From NCBI GenBank assembly GCA_973895155.1, contig OZ316898.1, positions 20,212,001 through 20,276,000 on the forward strand: DNA of 64,000 bases, given 5' to 3'. The position numbers were made by a program, and so were the translations under genes. The notes beneath the pieces were generated by a model. It did no database searches, was not told where the DNA came from, and saw only the letters and a program-made list of their open reading frames with translations. This document shows, piece after piece, positions 33,361 to 46,965 of this stretch; within the stretch, counting starts at the first letter, position 1; every line of letters begins with the position of its first letter. The stretch comes from Marsupella aquatica (Eukaryota; Marchantiophyta).

Positions 33361-35000
33361 ATGGTGTGGCCCAATCAGGGAGGGAGAAAAATCCATTGTT
33401 GGAGCAAAAATTTAAAGGGTCCACTTGCAAAAATATGATAATAAATGGTTTAGGAGGATTCCATTCAATTTCTAGCCATAGAATTTCACCAAAAAAAAGA
33501 CAAAAAAAAACCAAAATTGGTCTTATAACAACTGTTCCCCACAAAAAACAAAAGAGGGATAATTATAGATGTATACTAAAGACAATTGCGGGGACAATTG
33601 TGCACGATTGACTCTTGGGGTTACGTATACAATCTAGATCCATGGACCATTGAGGGTTTGGAATAATACCAAGAATTGTGACTGATTAATTAGTTTTGAA
33701 AAAAATGAAAAGACATTAAAAAAGACAAACTTGGAGCAAGTAAAGTACAGAAAAAGAGTTAAAAGGAAACAACAATAAACAAATAGACACAAAAGACAAA
33801 CTGGACCTTTAGAAGAGGAATTAAAGAAATAATTCCACCTGAAACAGTTATAAATCAGGAAAAACAAAGTACAATTCATGAAAGAAATTAAAGAAAGGGA
33901 GGTCCAAAGAGGACAAACACCAAACCAGGAAAAAGAAAAGCAAGTGCAGTCCTAAAAGAGAAAGAACATAAAGGGAAAAGTGTCAAATACTATATGAGTG
34001 CAAACCTAAGGACTAGTGTCCACATTGGAAAATGTGACAAGAGCTAAATAAATGGGCCACTAGGAGAGTGAAGGGAAACGAGACATTGAACCTTAAACCC
34101 TAATTAAGCGGCAACCAATGGGAAGATGGAAAAATAAAGTAAATGGGCCTTAAAAATTGATGTATAAAAATAATGGAGGTACACCCATGAAAGGTTGGGC
34201 AAGGGCTGGAGAGGGCATACATGGCAATCGCAACGCGTCTCTAAGGTACATTGTAAGGGACAAAATTGGCAAAAAGTCGGGATGAGAGCCAACCAAGATG
34301 AATTGCCATGGGTGGGGCAGGCAACAGCCCAAGGATACTGTGGGAACACACAAGAGCTTTAGATGATTATGGGCATGCCAATGTGATTGTGTTCCCGTGG
34401 ACGTAGCCTTAGGGAACGGGAACACACAAGAGCTTTAGTGCACTTTTGGCCAGTTAATTGGCCCTAGTATCAAGTCTTTGCAATACAAGTTCTCCCTAGC
34501 TATCTCTCAACCCATTGGTTTCGTAACAATGAGCTTGAGTTCCTTCTATCCATTCAAGCAAACACCGTTCAGGGATATAGTGTGCAACATGGTTAACCTG
34601 ACCAAGTCCGCTTTTAAGGTACATTAACCTAATTATGGTTGCAGTTGTAACTCTAGACCTAAGAGCCACTATCCTATCGCCTTGGGCACTCATGTACTCC
34701 ATGTAGACTAAGTGACCCCCTGAGCCAACATATTTTTGAAGTGCCAAAAACTTGCCAAATTCCACTCCACTTTTGGCAAAAACTTGGCAAGTTTTGTATG
34801 TTCCATTAGCCAGTTTCTCATCTAAAGAGCTCTAATTCCCCTTTTGCCAAATTCCCCTTATGCCAAATTCTAATTTCTCAGCTAAAGAACCCCTTTTGCC
34901 AAAATCTCGTGGATATGCTCTAATCCAAGAAGATCGGGTGGTTTCAAATTAATCTAGGACTAGATATGCAATCTTCCGAGCATCTTCTCCTTGATGCACA
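33361..35000. other. Intergenic, no gene
   Basis: Contains the dispersed repeat copy at about 33850-34020 (matches 12750-12905). At about 34745-34795 there is a short inverted repeat made of 'aaaacttgccaa' and 'ttggcaagtttt'. Open frames have no recognisable domains. Confidence 0.35.
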
Positions 35001-35160
35001 ATTATACACAAGGTGACATTTGCCACCATGGCAAAAAGAAGAAAGAAATGGGCTGTACTGGACTAACGGAGCACGAGACGTGGCCTTGAAGAATGGCGAA
35101 GTCCAGAACTGCAGTGGAGTGTCCATGGAGGAAACTCACAGAGGTAGGAAGCCCACTGAA

Positions 35161-35308
35161 GGTACTTCTTTCCTTCGTTCGTTTGCAGGACACCCAACTC
35201 AATCCCCATCATTCACTCGTGCCTTTTCCTTCACTCTAAGGCACTTCTTTCCTTCCTTCGTTTGCAGAAAACCCAACTCAATTCCCATCTCTCACTAGTG
35301 CCTTTTCC
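35161..35308 (+). repeat. 79-bp-period direct repeat upstream of VPS15
   Basis: Copies at 35161-35229 and 35240-35308 share 'cttctttcctt', 'cgtttgcag' and 'acccaactcaat', ending 'gccttttcc'. Each contains a splice-acceptor-like 'cgtttgcag'. It lies in the pyrimidine-rich region about 0.8 kb upstream of the VPS15 start and could belong to its promoter or 5' leader. Confidence 0.65.
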
Positions 35309-36062
35309 TCTCCGTTGGACGAGAGAGACAGAGAGCTCGAAACCTGCTTCAAGGTTCGTTCTCGTTATCTAGTACGAGGACGAGTACTGAGGTCTAGCTT
35401 TCGGTGAGAAAATTTGTTGTTCGAACGGAGGGGCAGGACACAAAATGACCTGATTGGTTTCACTTTTCCCCTAGTTGGCGAATTCCTGCTATCAGGATTT
35501 GGTCGCGGATGTGGAGAAGGCCCAGAGGTGAGGATTGTCAACAGGGTTTGGGTTCGGATGTGGAGGAGCCCAAGTGAATTGTTGTCGATGTTCGGGTCTA
35601 GATGCGGCGGAGCCGCAGTGCATTTATTTGGAGGATCTGGGTTCGACTGTGGAGGAACTTAAGTGAATTATTATCAGGGCATTATGATGAACAGAGGGGC
35701 GGTGTACCACGTCATGGCCGGGGGCGGGGGTTCTAAATGCAACGTGTGAATTGAATTCTCTCAGCTCACGTTGAGCATAAAGGGTAATGGCAAAAATAAT
35801 GAAATGAACTTCGCTTGAATTTCGGTGGATCCAATTTAGGGTTTTAAGGGCAGGGGAGGGAGGGAAGTACTCGGCCTTGCTCTCATTCTGCGCTATTCCA
35901 GCACTCCAAAAAGAACAATCGTCTCTAAGCACCGAAGTAAGGAGGGAGAAAAGAGCATTAAAGTGATTCCGAAGAATTCACAGATTGGCACTGCTGCGAA
36001 GAGCGCTCACGCATGATCCCGGTAGCTAAGTTGGGCATACGAGCAGCGGGAGTAAGGGTGCC
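35309..36062 (+). promoter_or_regulatory. VPS15 upstream region / probable 5' leader
   Basis: Region between the direct repeat and the VPS15 start. It contains GA-rich text ('gagagagacagagagctcga'). Near 35520-35660 it has three imperfect copies of a phrase of the type 'gggtttgggttcggatgtgg' / 'gatgcggcggagcc'. No TATA box can be assigned. Confidence 0.35.
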
Positions 36063-39000
36063 ATGGGGAACCAGCTTGCTCGCACAACGCAGTTGTCACC
36101 GTCAGAGTATTACTTGCAGGACCTGCCTTCAACCTACAATCTGGTCTTGAAGGAGGCTCTCGGTGGGGGACGCATATTTAAATCGGTGCAGTGTGTCCAC
36201 GATGAAGGGCTACTTCTCGTTAAAGTTTACTTCAAGCGAGGAGAGCTTGGACCAGATCTTAAGGTGGGAGTTTCCTCCCCTTACTCCCCTGACAGGTTTT
36301 GGTTCTCCCTGAAAACGAAGCAGCAAAGAGTTCATTTACACCCATTCCTTTTGTGCGTTCAAATTTACGATGGGAATGTCAGAGCGCTAGAATAATTGCT
36401 GAAAAAGACATATGTCCACATGGAGTATTTGTTGGCTCAAGCCTCGTTCGGATCATTGAGTGATCTGTCTTGTGCTGCAAATTCAAGGAATGAGGAAGAT
36501 GTTAATTCCTGGCGGTCTCAATTTGATATCTTTTGTTCTATTTTTTGCATCGATCAGGAACATGATCGCCGGTTACGAGACATTCAAACCCGCCTCAAAA
36601 ACTTGGAACACTCTCATGTTTGGCCCTTTCAAGTAAGTTTGAATCCTTGATATGAGAACTCTTGTCTACTTTCTGTGGGGCTGCTGTACTGAAAGTTGTT
36701 GGTTTAGAATTTTTAGAGTGAGCATTTCGAGGACCGGAGGCAGGACTCAAATTCTTTTGTATCCTAGCTCTGTAGAAAATGGGATCATTGTTTAAAAAAG
36801 AGGACTGCAAATATAACTTGGCGGAAGAGAAGAAAGAACGGCTTTTAACAGGTTATTCTTGCTGCAAATTGATGGACTGGCTCAGACGGCTTGATTATGG
36901 GGTCGGAGTGAGTGAACTGAATTACACCAAACTACAGCAACCTTTAGTTTGACTATTCAAACGAAACGGGGAAATGCCAGCCACAAATGAAAACGGAAAG
37001 AGTGAACGTTGTCAATGTTTTCCTTGTTGGAAGCACAAAAGTCGAAGCAATTCAGGAATCTATCGACAAACTTTAGTAAGACTTTGTACTTTTGCAGACA
37101 TGGCTTGAGACCGACAAAGCAGCATATCTTCTCCGGCAATATTTTTTTAATAATCTACACGACCGCATCAGTACACGGCCGTTTCTTAGCCTGATGGAAA
37201 AAAAGTGGCTCACATTTCAGGTACGTTAGTCATCACCCATGCCATCCTCTGGCTAAGGTATCATATAGGGTGATGCACTGTAAATTCGAAGTTCAATTGT
37301 TTCAGTAATAACTCAAGTTCAAGAGGCCTTCACAATTTAACTAATGTATTAACAAAGGTCTATACTACAACCTTTTTTGGCGTGTTCTGATGAACCAAAG
37401 TTGGCGAGTTTGGCAGTTGGTGTATGCAGTGAAGCAATGCCATGAACGGGGTGTTTGTCACGGTAAAGTTCTTACTGCCGCTCGAGTAGTGATCTAGTTT
37501 TTGAACAGGAAGACAATCGGGTTTTGATGCGGACTATTGCTGGATTTTGTCCTTTTTCCAGCTCTCCAATACGTTTCCCAGGATTGTTATGTTGGATACT
37601 AACGGAGTGCATCATCTGCAGGCGACATTAAGTGCGAGAATGTGCTGGTTACATCCTGGAATTGGGTGTACCTCGCAGACTTTGCATCTTTCAAGCCCAC
37701 TTATCTCCCCTCTGACAACCCTTCTGATTTTTCATTCTTCTTTGATACTGGAGGTCGACGAAGGTGTTACCTTGCTCCTGAGGTAAATTGTCCTTAGGTT
37801 TTGCTGCAAAAGTTACCGAGTACTAAATTTCTTAAGCAAGAGGTACTAGTGACGTGTATCGAGGATTAGCAACGACAATAGTGACTAGTTGGTCTCTATG
37901 TGCAGCGCTTTTATGACCCTTCAAGTGATCCTCCCGTATCTTCTGATGCTCTTTTAAAGCCAGCAATGGACATATTTTCCATGGGGTGAGTTTTCCTTCT
38001 TCAGTCAACTATTTCCTTGTGGTCTTCATCTTCACCAACTATTGATATTGCATCTCAGTCAAATTTCATCAGGGAGGTGTCACTCGATATTCTTCATTCC
38101 ATGATTAACCCTTGCAAGCGTCTGTCAATGTTCTGCGTTGCTATTCTGAGTTTGGTTGACGAAACCGTTTCAAACTTCTTTTTGGTCATTTTTTGTTAGG
38201 TTATGCTGCCGACCTGCCTGGACTTTTGTTGATATTTAGTATGAACCTGAATACAACACGGATCTGAATTGCTGATCTTTTTCAGGTGCGTGATTGCAGA
38301 GCTCTTTCTTGAAGGGCAGGCACTATTCGACTTGTCCCAGTTATTGGCATACCGCAAAGGCCAGTACGACCCTCGCCCTTCACTGCAAAAGGTTAAGCCT
38401 GTCAGACTCTTACCAGAATATCTTGATGAAGAAATTCTCATTAAGAGTTCCATTAGATGATGGGGTTGAGAGAAATGTGAGCATCTCGTCATCTACCTCT
38501 TGACTGTTACATTTCTTCATTGCTTTCTAACGAATTGTCCCGGATTGTATACATGGCAGATCCCTGACGAAAGAATCCAGGAGATGATATTGCATATGAT
38601 ACAATTAAGTCCTTCCGCCAGATTGTCGCCAGATGAATACCTACAAACGTGGGCCCCTACCGTGTTTCCGAGCTACTTCTCACCTCTGCTCCATAAGTTC
38701 TTTTCTACCCTGGTCCCTGTGGACACAGACACGAGGGTAAGCTATCGCTATGCTTAGTTTTTTAGTGGTAGCCTCAGTCTGCACTCTCATCGAAGTTATT
38801 CAGCTCCTGACGATCATGTCTTGTCCAGTTTTGTACCAATATCTTCATGTGCGCTGCAGAGTAGCACATTTTGTCAACTTTTTCTCTTCTGCTCGTAAAA
38901 ATGCTTTATCATGGCAATTTTCTGGGCATAAGAAATGTCGCTTTGATATAAGATGCTTCTCACTTTTATGTAAGGGACACATACGAATATGTACCACTGA

Positions 39001-42000
39001 CGAATATAATGATATCTGTAGGTAGCTCGTACTCAATATGCTTTTGCTGAGATTCGCAAGCAAATGCTAGCTGAGGTCTCGAGTAAAGGGACACAGAAGT
39101 CAGGACTTAAAGGTCGGGACAGAACCATACTGCAAGAAATTGGAAACGCTGAGGGCAGTGAAGGGGATGGTGGGGCGGCTTTTGACATTAGCCATTTGCC
39201 TGGACAAGGTGATGTTTCATCAAGATTTGCTGCAACCAAGTACAAGTCAGGTGGTACCCTACATCGTGTGAAGGCGGCAGGTGTCGCCATGGCTCACAGA
39301 CAAAACCCCTTGAAAGCACCTGGAGAAGAGGTTCATCGCTTACTCTACCATGGATTTCCTTCCATCAGTGTGCAATGACAGACCTGTCTAAAGATCCTTG
39401 CTAATATCGGCCCATACATATCTTCGAAATTTTAATAACACATCATGCCTTCCTGAGTATTTAACTTCATCATTTTTCCTCTGCAATTTTACACTCTTCA
39501 CTTTGTCATAGAAAAGCTGCTGCCGATTAGTCTACATCACTCTTCCCATCTCTTGCATTCGGAAGGCTAACTGGCTATCGGCTGCCACAGATGTTTAACT
39601 ATAAGATGGAACCTATCGAGATCCTTTCTGAAAGAGCCTTTACTAAAGGAGGTGCAGAGTCACAAGGTTTGAACAGCTTGAGGAGACAAAAAGAGAACAG
39701 CGGGCCCAATTTTGATCGAGCAGGTGGGGACGTTGCACTGGCTGTATATTAATCTAAATTACTATTCCCTAATTTTATGGAGTTTGATTGTTGCAACTGG
39801 CAATTGGTCACATGTTGATAATAAAAGTTGATGCGCGTCTACATGTGCAATCATTCTTGCTGCCAAATGGACTCACACTGGACGCTTATTCTATGATCAC
39901 ACAGGAGGTGTGAAGAATGCTGCAGCTTCTTTGGATCAGCAGCCGCAGTGTGATGGAATTATCCTGATAGCAGCACTGCTTTGTGCATGCGTCAGAAACG
40001 TTCGACTTCCCCAGGCTCGTAGGGGTGCCATACAACTTCTCCATGAAGCTGCTCGGTACTGTGATAACGATGCTCGTCTGCAACATATACTACCTTATGT
40101 TGTGGCACTTCTCTCTGATCCTGCCGCAATTGTGCGATGTGCTGCCTTGCAAAACATGTGTAATCTGCTGTCTATGGTGGAAAATTTCCCTCCAAGTGAT
40201 GCAAAGATCTTTCCTGAGTATATCTTGCCTCTCCTTTCAATGATCCCAGATGACCCGGAGGAGAGTGTCAGAATCGCCTATGCTAATAACATTCACAAGA
40301 TTGCCAGGGCATCCTATCGCTTCCTGGTCAGCTCACAGTATTTGAATGAGATTGGGGGAGCTCTAGATAGTCCCATTCGTCCCCCAAGAGCAGCAGCACT
40401 ACATCTAAGGGAGGTGGAGCTTTCTCATCTAAGGGAAACAATTGCCCGTGTCATTCAAGAGCTGGTGATGGGCCAGAAACAGACACCAACAATTGGAAGG
40501 GCATTGCTGCAACACGTCGGGTCATTGTGTCCTTTCTTTGGACAGAAACAGAGCAACGATTTCCTACTACCAATCCTCCCTGCCTTTCTCAACGATCGTG
40601 ATGAACAGCTACGATCAGTATTCTTTGAGCACATTGTGCATGTGTGCCTTTTTGTTGGTCAAGCAAGTCTGGAAAATTATCTACTGCCGTACATTGAGCA
40701 AGCCCTCAGTGATGTGGAAGAAACTGTTATTGTAAATGCATTGGAATGTCTGGCTGCCCTCTGTGTCTACAAGCTTTTGAGAAAAAGGGTTGTGCTGGAA
40801 GCAGTGGAGCGCGCGTCCCCACTTCTTTGTCATCCCAGCCAATGCGTACAAAGAGCTGCGGTAACGTTTGTGTCAGCAACAAGTGCAAGCCTTGAGCCAG
40901 TGGATTCACATGCGTTTTTATCTCCTATTCTAAGACCTTTCTTGCGCAGAGAGCCAGCGTCTCTCTGTTCCGAGGATTCAATCCTGGTTTGTCTCAAGCC
41001 ACCTGTGTCCAGAGAGGTCTTCAACCGTGTTTTGAGTAATGTAATGCTTTCACAAACTCTTCCAGAGACGGGGCCGGTGAAGTTGCGATCGAAAGGCAGG
41101 CAAAGGGTAGCACAAATTCAACCACCACCGGAGTTTGGAGGTATTCAATCTCATGTTGGTATATCAGAACGGCGTAAGGCAGACAAAGAGGCCAGCAATA
41201 GTTTGGCTGTGAGTGAAGTCCGCTCAAAACATGATTTTCCTGGGAGAAAGTCTTCAGCTAGTGGCCTACCGTCAGCTGGATCGAATGAACGGCCTTCTTC
41301 TGCAAGTGAAAATGAAGATGGAGAAAAGATGAAGGCCATGGAGGGATACATTCGAAACCTCTCAAGTACCATGCAAACTAGGATGCACAATTGGGAGGTT
41401 GAGAATACTGAGAAACTTGAGAGCTCTGCAGTTGGACTTCCACCTGGAGTTGGAGCTGGATACTATTCACATTATGATGGGTCTTCAGAAGGCATTCCGC
41501 TCTATTCTGTACCTCTAGCAGAAAGAAAGTCTGAGGGAGGCGCTCCTGGCCAAAGCAATCTGATGGGTCCCAGTGCGTCATCATATAATGAGGATTGGAG
41601 CAGAATTTTCGGTACACGACAAACTGGGACGCCTTTCCAAATGGCCCCTGTTGGTGGATCTCTGGGTCCAGCCTCGTCTCAGTGGGCGGCAATTGCATCA
41701 AATGCATCAAGTCCCACGGGGGAGCCTATGCAAAGATCTATAGCTGCTGTACCTATAGCACCAAGATTTATGGCTGGTTCATTGTATCATGCAGTCTCTG
41801 CGGCTGGTCCAAGGAGAGTGTACGAGGTCATGAGAGAGGGTGGAAGAGAAGGAGAGGGTAGTTACGTGGCGTCATCCTCTGATATTGGAATTCATGACAT
41901 GGGGAATGCACCACCAATCGAACCAACCTTTGAAATATATCCTGCACCTGATTCTGTTACTGCATTGTTAGGATCAGTTCATTTGGGGCAATCAGCAATT

Positions 42001-44217
42001 GAAAGTTCTTGGAGACCAAAGGGCGTGCTCATTGCACATCTGCAGGAGCATCAGCGGGCTGTCAATGAGGTCTCCGTTTCCAGTGACCAGACATTTTTTG
42101 TGAGTGGCTCAGATGATGGAACTGTGAAGGTCTGGGACTGCAGGCGTCTGGAACGGGACGTCTCTTTTCGTTCACGACTGACCTACGACTTTCCATCTGG
42201 CCGGGTTCTCTCTGTAAAAATGCTTAGTGATGGGCATCAAGTAGCTGCGGCGTCAAGTAGTGGGGCTATCCATGTGCTGAATATTGATTATCAGGCAAGG
42301 TTGGGGGGCAGCAATGAGAGATACACTGGCTTCTCAGACATTCGCAAGCTAGATAGTGATGAGGGTGCAATTCTCTCTCTTCAGAATTTTGTACCAGAGG
42401 GACCACCACATTTGCTGTATAGTACACAACGAAGTAGAACTCATCTATGGGATCTGAGATCCCCAGTTGAAGCTTGGGTTCTCAAAGGAGATCCAGCAGA
42501 AGGGTATACATCGGCGACAGCTTTGGACCCAAATTGTAATTGGTTGGTCACTGGCACTTCTAGGGGAGTTTTGACTCTCTGGGACTTACGGTTCCAGGTA
42601 CCTGCGAACACCTGGCAGCATCCGTTAGGATGTACCGTCGAAAGCATGTGCCCTCTTCTTCCCAGGACTGGCACGGTGCTGTCCTCAAGTGCACGACCCT
42701 TCATTTATGTTGCTGCAGGTCAGGATGAGATAGCCCTATGGAATGCGGAGGATGGAAGCTGTCACCAGGTAATCTAATACTTTGGGTTTGGCAAACCTTC
42801 AGTCTGCCCTGATTTTCACTTGTAGCATCTGATCGCAGCTTGGGGCTTCCTGCTGGGGGCATTGTCCCTTTTTTGTCCCTTGTTTTTTCTCTCTTCTTGG
42901 AAAATTTGCTTCACGCTCCTCGTCATCGTTTTCCTACTGGCGTTGGGTTCTATACTCACTATTTTTAATTTTGTTGAGCAGGTCATGAAATTGGCTGCAG
43001 ACACTGAAACCGAAGTAAGAGAAATTCCTGCTGCCCTGGCACCACGGGCTCCAAACTTAAAGTTTGGTCTTAGCACGACGCCTTCAAGCAAACACTCAAG
43101 TGTCCCAAATGCCAAAGACTATAGAATGGAGGAGCTCAATGAACCGCCCCCCAGGTTAGGTGGGGTGCGTGCTTTGCTTCCGCTGGCAGGTGGATCTGGT
43201 CTGCTAACTGGAGGCACAGATTGTCGTGTCCGTATGTGGGACCGATTAAGGTAGGCAGTTGTCTCGAACTTCACAAGAGATTCTTCCTTTGCGAGTCTGT
43301 AGTGTCTGTTATGTTATAACCCACCTTTGGAAGAAGTATAGTTTTCATAATCATGCTGTACTGCCGTTATCCTTCTCAATGCGTGTGTCCATAGGATAGC
43401 ATTGTGTTTAGATTGTTAGATTGATAGAAGATCAGCTGCTAATCGTTTTGGGGTGCATTTTGGCAGACCTGAACACAGCTATACAGTTTGCGGACCTAGT
43501 GGGAAAGCTTCGGAGCAAGTGGTGTATGAGACCAGTCTCTTCTCTGGGGTCCGCATTGTTCAGGTTGGCTCGAACCCTACCGCCAAGGCATGACATCTTT
43601 TTTCCGTCTTAACTTCAATGTCAGTTTAAAGTCATACTCTGTTCCAAAATAGAGGTCTTATTGTACATACTATATTTTGCACTTTTAGTTCTCTTCTGCG
43701 GTTTTCGTTATCTCCATAGTGACTGGACTTCCATAATGGGGCAAAGAATCGTAAAGGTGAGTTTTGAGAGAAGTTAAAAGTACACATTAGTTTCTTCAAG
43801 CTCTTAGGAAATTTGAATATGGAATGTAAATGGAGACGAAGGGATTATTCATCAGATAGAGAACAACAGTTATTTCAACCACAAGGAGCAGGGAATTATC
43901 GGTTATGTTTATCCTCGTAGTCAAATGGCCTGCAATTGAACACAGGACTGTGACTGCGATTCATGAGCTGGTCTGACGTCATTCTTTGTTACACTGCACG
44001 TCTGATTTTGTTCCTTCAGGAGCATATAGGAGGAGAAAACCGTAATGTTAACACACAAGTTGGAAGATCTCCCACTGCGAAAAATGGTGTAGTGGCTGCT
44101 GCCTTGGACAGTGTTGGATGTCACCGTGACTGTATCCGCTCAATAGCATCTGCCCAAGTAAACCAAAAGATTCTCATCTCGAGTGGTCGAGATGGAGCCA
44201 TCAAGGTTTGGAAATAA
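36063..44217 (+). CDS. VPS15: VPS15 / PI3-kinase regulatory subunit 4 homologue
   Basis: Regulatory subunit of the class III PI3-kinase (VPS34) complex, acting in vacuolar sorting and autophagy. Fourteen exons: 36063-36263, 36558-36632, 37098-37220, 37417-37462, 37622-37782, 37906-37985, 38286-38391, 38560-38736, 39022-39330, 39591-39723, 39905-42768, 42982-43250, 43467-43563, 44020-44217; phases fit, giving about 1612 residues (Arabidopsis protein about 1490). Gly2 after the start (MGN) suits N-myristoylation, and the start context is gccATGG. The kinase-like domain spans about 20-323 with HGDIKCEN as catalytic loop and DFA instead of DFG, as in other VPS15. The HEAT region is about 475-790 ([28 protein letters not shown]). 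A serine-rich linker follows, then WD40 from about 1175 to the end ([20 protein letters not shown]). The 3' ends of exons 7 and 9 are the least certain. Confidence 0.93.
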
Positions 44218-46965
44218 GCATGATTGTAGCTAAAGTTTAGTTGCAGTCTGGTAGACTTCTAGCGACTTAGTTGTAGAGCAGGGTGTTGCACCTTGGGAAC
44301 GGTTTCCTTGTATGAGGTTATTGCATAACCACTCGTTGTACTTGCTTCAACTAGCGCCTTTGAGAACCAGTTGAACCGGTGATCAGTTTCAATTAGGCTG
44401 CAACAATCGTAGTTGGGTGGGATGTACAGAAGGGGAACCTTCAGGCATTGGTCATGTTGGAGGACGTACATAACTATTAGCATAGCTGACCGGAATATAG
44501 CCATTTGATGTCAACCGTAAAGATTCTTTCTCTTGTTCATCACAAACCTAGGATACACAACAATTGCAGTCCACCAAGCAGTATTGTGGGACATGTGACT
44601 TTAATGGAAGAAATATACTGGCCTAAGTATATTTTCTGGATCCGTAAGTTGTGGCGTGGAACTTGGCTCATGTCTCTGCTTGAGGATTGTCTGAATCGAC
44701 TCTACGAGACCCTCCCTCTGGGGTCTGATGCCAGTGTACCTTGAATGAAGCGTTGGACCTTTCCTTGGACTTCAAACCAGGATGAAAGTTAGAGAGAGCA
44801 AAGGTATCACCAATTTGGGCAGCAACCAACTGATCTTAAAGCTGTTTGTGGGACCAGCATGTAAGCTGGTCCACACTTCCACCACAATCAATCAATCAGT
44901 AATGTAGCCAGGGATTCTTCAGGATATGTTTGACCTGAGGCTAGATTAATCTTCATGGTAGTGTCATTCAGTACCTAAAATAAATCTGCATTGATAGAAC
45001 AGCCCGTTTACATCCTTTGTGCAGGGTAGTCTTACCTTTGTTAGTGTCATTCGTTGAACGACAATTAGGGGGGTGGTTGGGGGCATCGTCAGGAGCTTTG
45101 GGACAACAAGCTGGTGTTTGGTACAAGAATTCCCCTAATTCACCCACGTCTAGAAGCCACTACTACTTTTTGGCTGACAATGCCCCACAATAGCGTTCGG
45201 CAGTGACAGCCAGTTCTGAGACACATTATTGATATGAACTATCTTACGTCAATTTTAAAGACCTCTCTGAAACACTGGTTCTATTCTGGATAACGCATTT
45301 GTGGCCAACGTCGTTTATCGCGTACCTGTGGGTTCTCCTTCTCTTCTTTTCAGCTGGAGACAAATTACCCAGTCATCGATTCATTCGACTTTTGGGGATG
45401 GAAAGGGAGATGAGGATAATCATGCTACTGGGGAATAAATATTTCTGGGCGGCCACCCACAATTAAAGGTGTTGTCTCTGGAGATCTATTTCTGCAAATG
45501 AAACCCTGATGACAAATGAGAGCCGCCGTTGTGGTACCAGCAATGCATGAGAACATTACAGTCAGCATCTTTGGCGCGATTGCCAGATTGATCCCTATCA
45601 GTAACATCTTACAGTAGCATTTTTTGTAGTAATCGGAATCGAAAGATTTTCCTGTAAAGTCAACATCACAGTCCTGAAAGGTGTTCATTCTGCCGCAGTC
45701 GTTGTCAGGGACGCTGACGTTCTGCTACCGTTGTGATCCAGATTTTCCGTAATGCCCGGACCAGGAGCAGCCATCCCATGACTACTCATCATATTGCATC
45801 ACAAAACTTTTGGATTGCAAACGAAAGCATGCGTCACACAACTTCTGGATTGCAAACGAACGCACTTTTTGTCACGAAAGCAAAACACTGTAGAGTTGCG
45901 CTGTCCTCTCGTGTAAATTTAAAACATAAATCAGGATGAGAGTGTTCCCTCCCGTGTCTGGTGCCGTCACGCTATTTGTGGGCGACGGCTGGAAAGCCTA
46001 CAAGTCTGGAACAGTCGTGGTCGTATGAAATAAAAGAAGGAAGAAACTCTAGGACCTTCGTGCTCACCCTCGTCACGTCAGCAGTAGTGAACACAGGACG
46101 GGTCGATTCAAGGCAAAAGGGAATGTACCCAATGCCGATTTTAGGTTTTTCTGCTCGATTACTACTCTCACATTTGGTATCAAAATCTCGGGTTCCAGGA
46201 CAGCAGTACCTCCTCACGGGTTGGGTGTTCATCGTTGAAAGCAATGGTGCGGGAGCAAGCAACCAGAGTACCAGACGAATATATAACAGGTCTCCCCGAA
46301 ACAACCGAGGAAAGACGGTTTTGACATCTTATGGGAGAAACTAAATATCGTAGAAAGTAGGAAAGAACAGAGCAACCAGCGATGAGGCAAGTGTACCTCT
46401 GGCCCTCTGATGGGGTGCTGACTAAATACGTCAGGATGATATAGACAAGAAGGAACGAGGAAAGGGCAGCGTGGGAAGCTGAATTGCGACCGAAGCAAGA
46501 GGGTTGACATCTTGACAATGATGTTCTACTCTCCAAGTTGCATATTCAGACGATCAGCAATTGCCAGTGACATTCGTGTATTTGTAGTCGTAAAATTCGG
46601 GATGGACCTTCAGTATCATTGACCACCATAACGTGAAGTGTTTCCAAATAAAGGAGCGGCACCCATTTTCAAAAGAGCCTGAGAAAACCTCACTCGACCC
46701 AAGCTCGACGTCAGTTCAATCTGTTCTCTTTTGACTCTTCTACATCACGGTCTGTCCGAGAAGAACCGCAAAACGCGACGCGACGGTGCGCTTTATTCCA
46801 CGGCAAGGGTCCAAGTATGTCTTCCTTTAGCAATAGCCGAACTGATCAGGTAGGGAAAGTGAAAGAATGGCGATCTGAACGCCACATTCATATTTACCCT
46901 TAGTTGTGACGAATTTGAGAACAGGCACCCCCCCCCTCCCCCCACCCCCCCTTCCTTTCCTTTTC
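44218..46965. other. Convergent intergenic region between VPS15 and ABCG
   Basis: Holds the 3' ends of both genes. Several medium frames lie here (minus 45425-45688, 45972-46304 and 46180-46536; plus 45961-46344) without a recognisable domain. A poly-C tract at about 46927-46951 lies just beyond the ABCG stop. A small unknown gene at 45.4-46.5 kb cannot be excluded. Confidence 0.4.

Noticed and set aside
27571-35000. Exons of a third P450 gene upstream of copy B
   Set aside because: Scanning the frames gave no haem loop, ExxR or I-helix sequence; only 3'-flank remnants are present.
45425-46536. Several medium minus-strand frames between VPS15 and ABCG as an extra gene
   Set aside because: No domain recognised, the frames overlap open frames on the other strand, and no consistent splice model was found. 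Transcript data would be needed.
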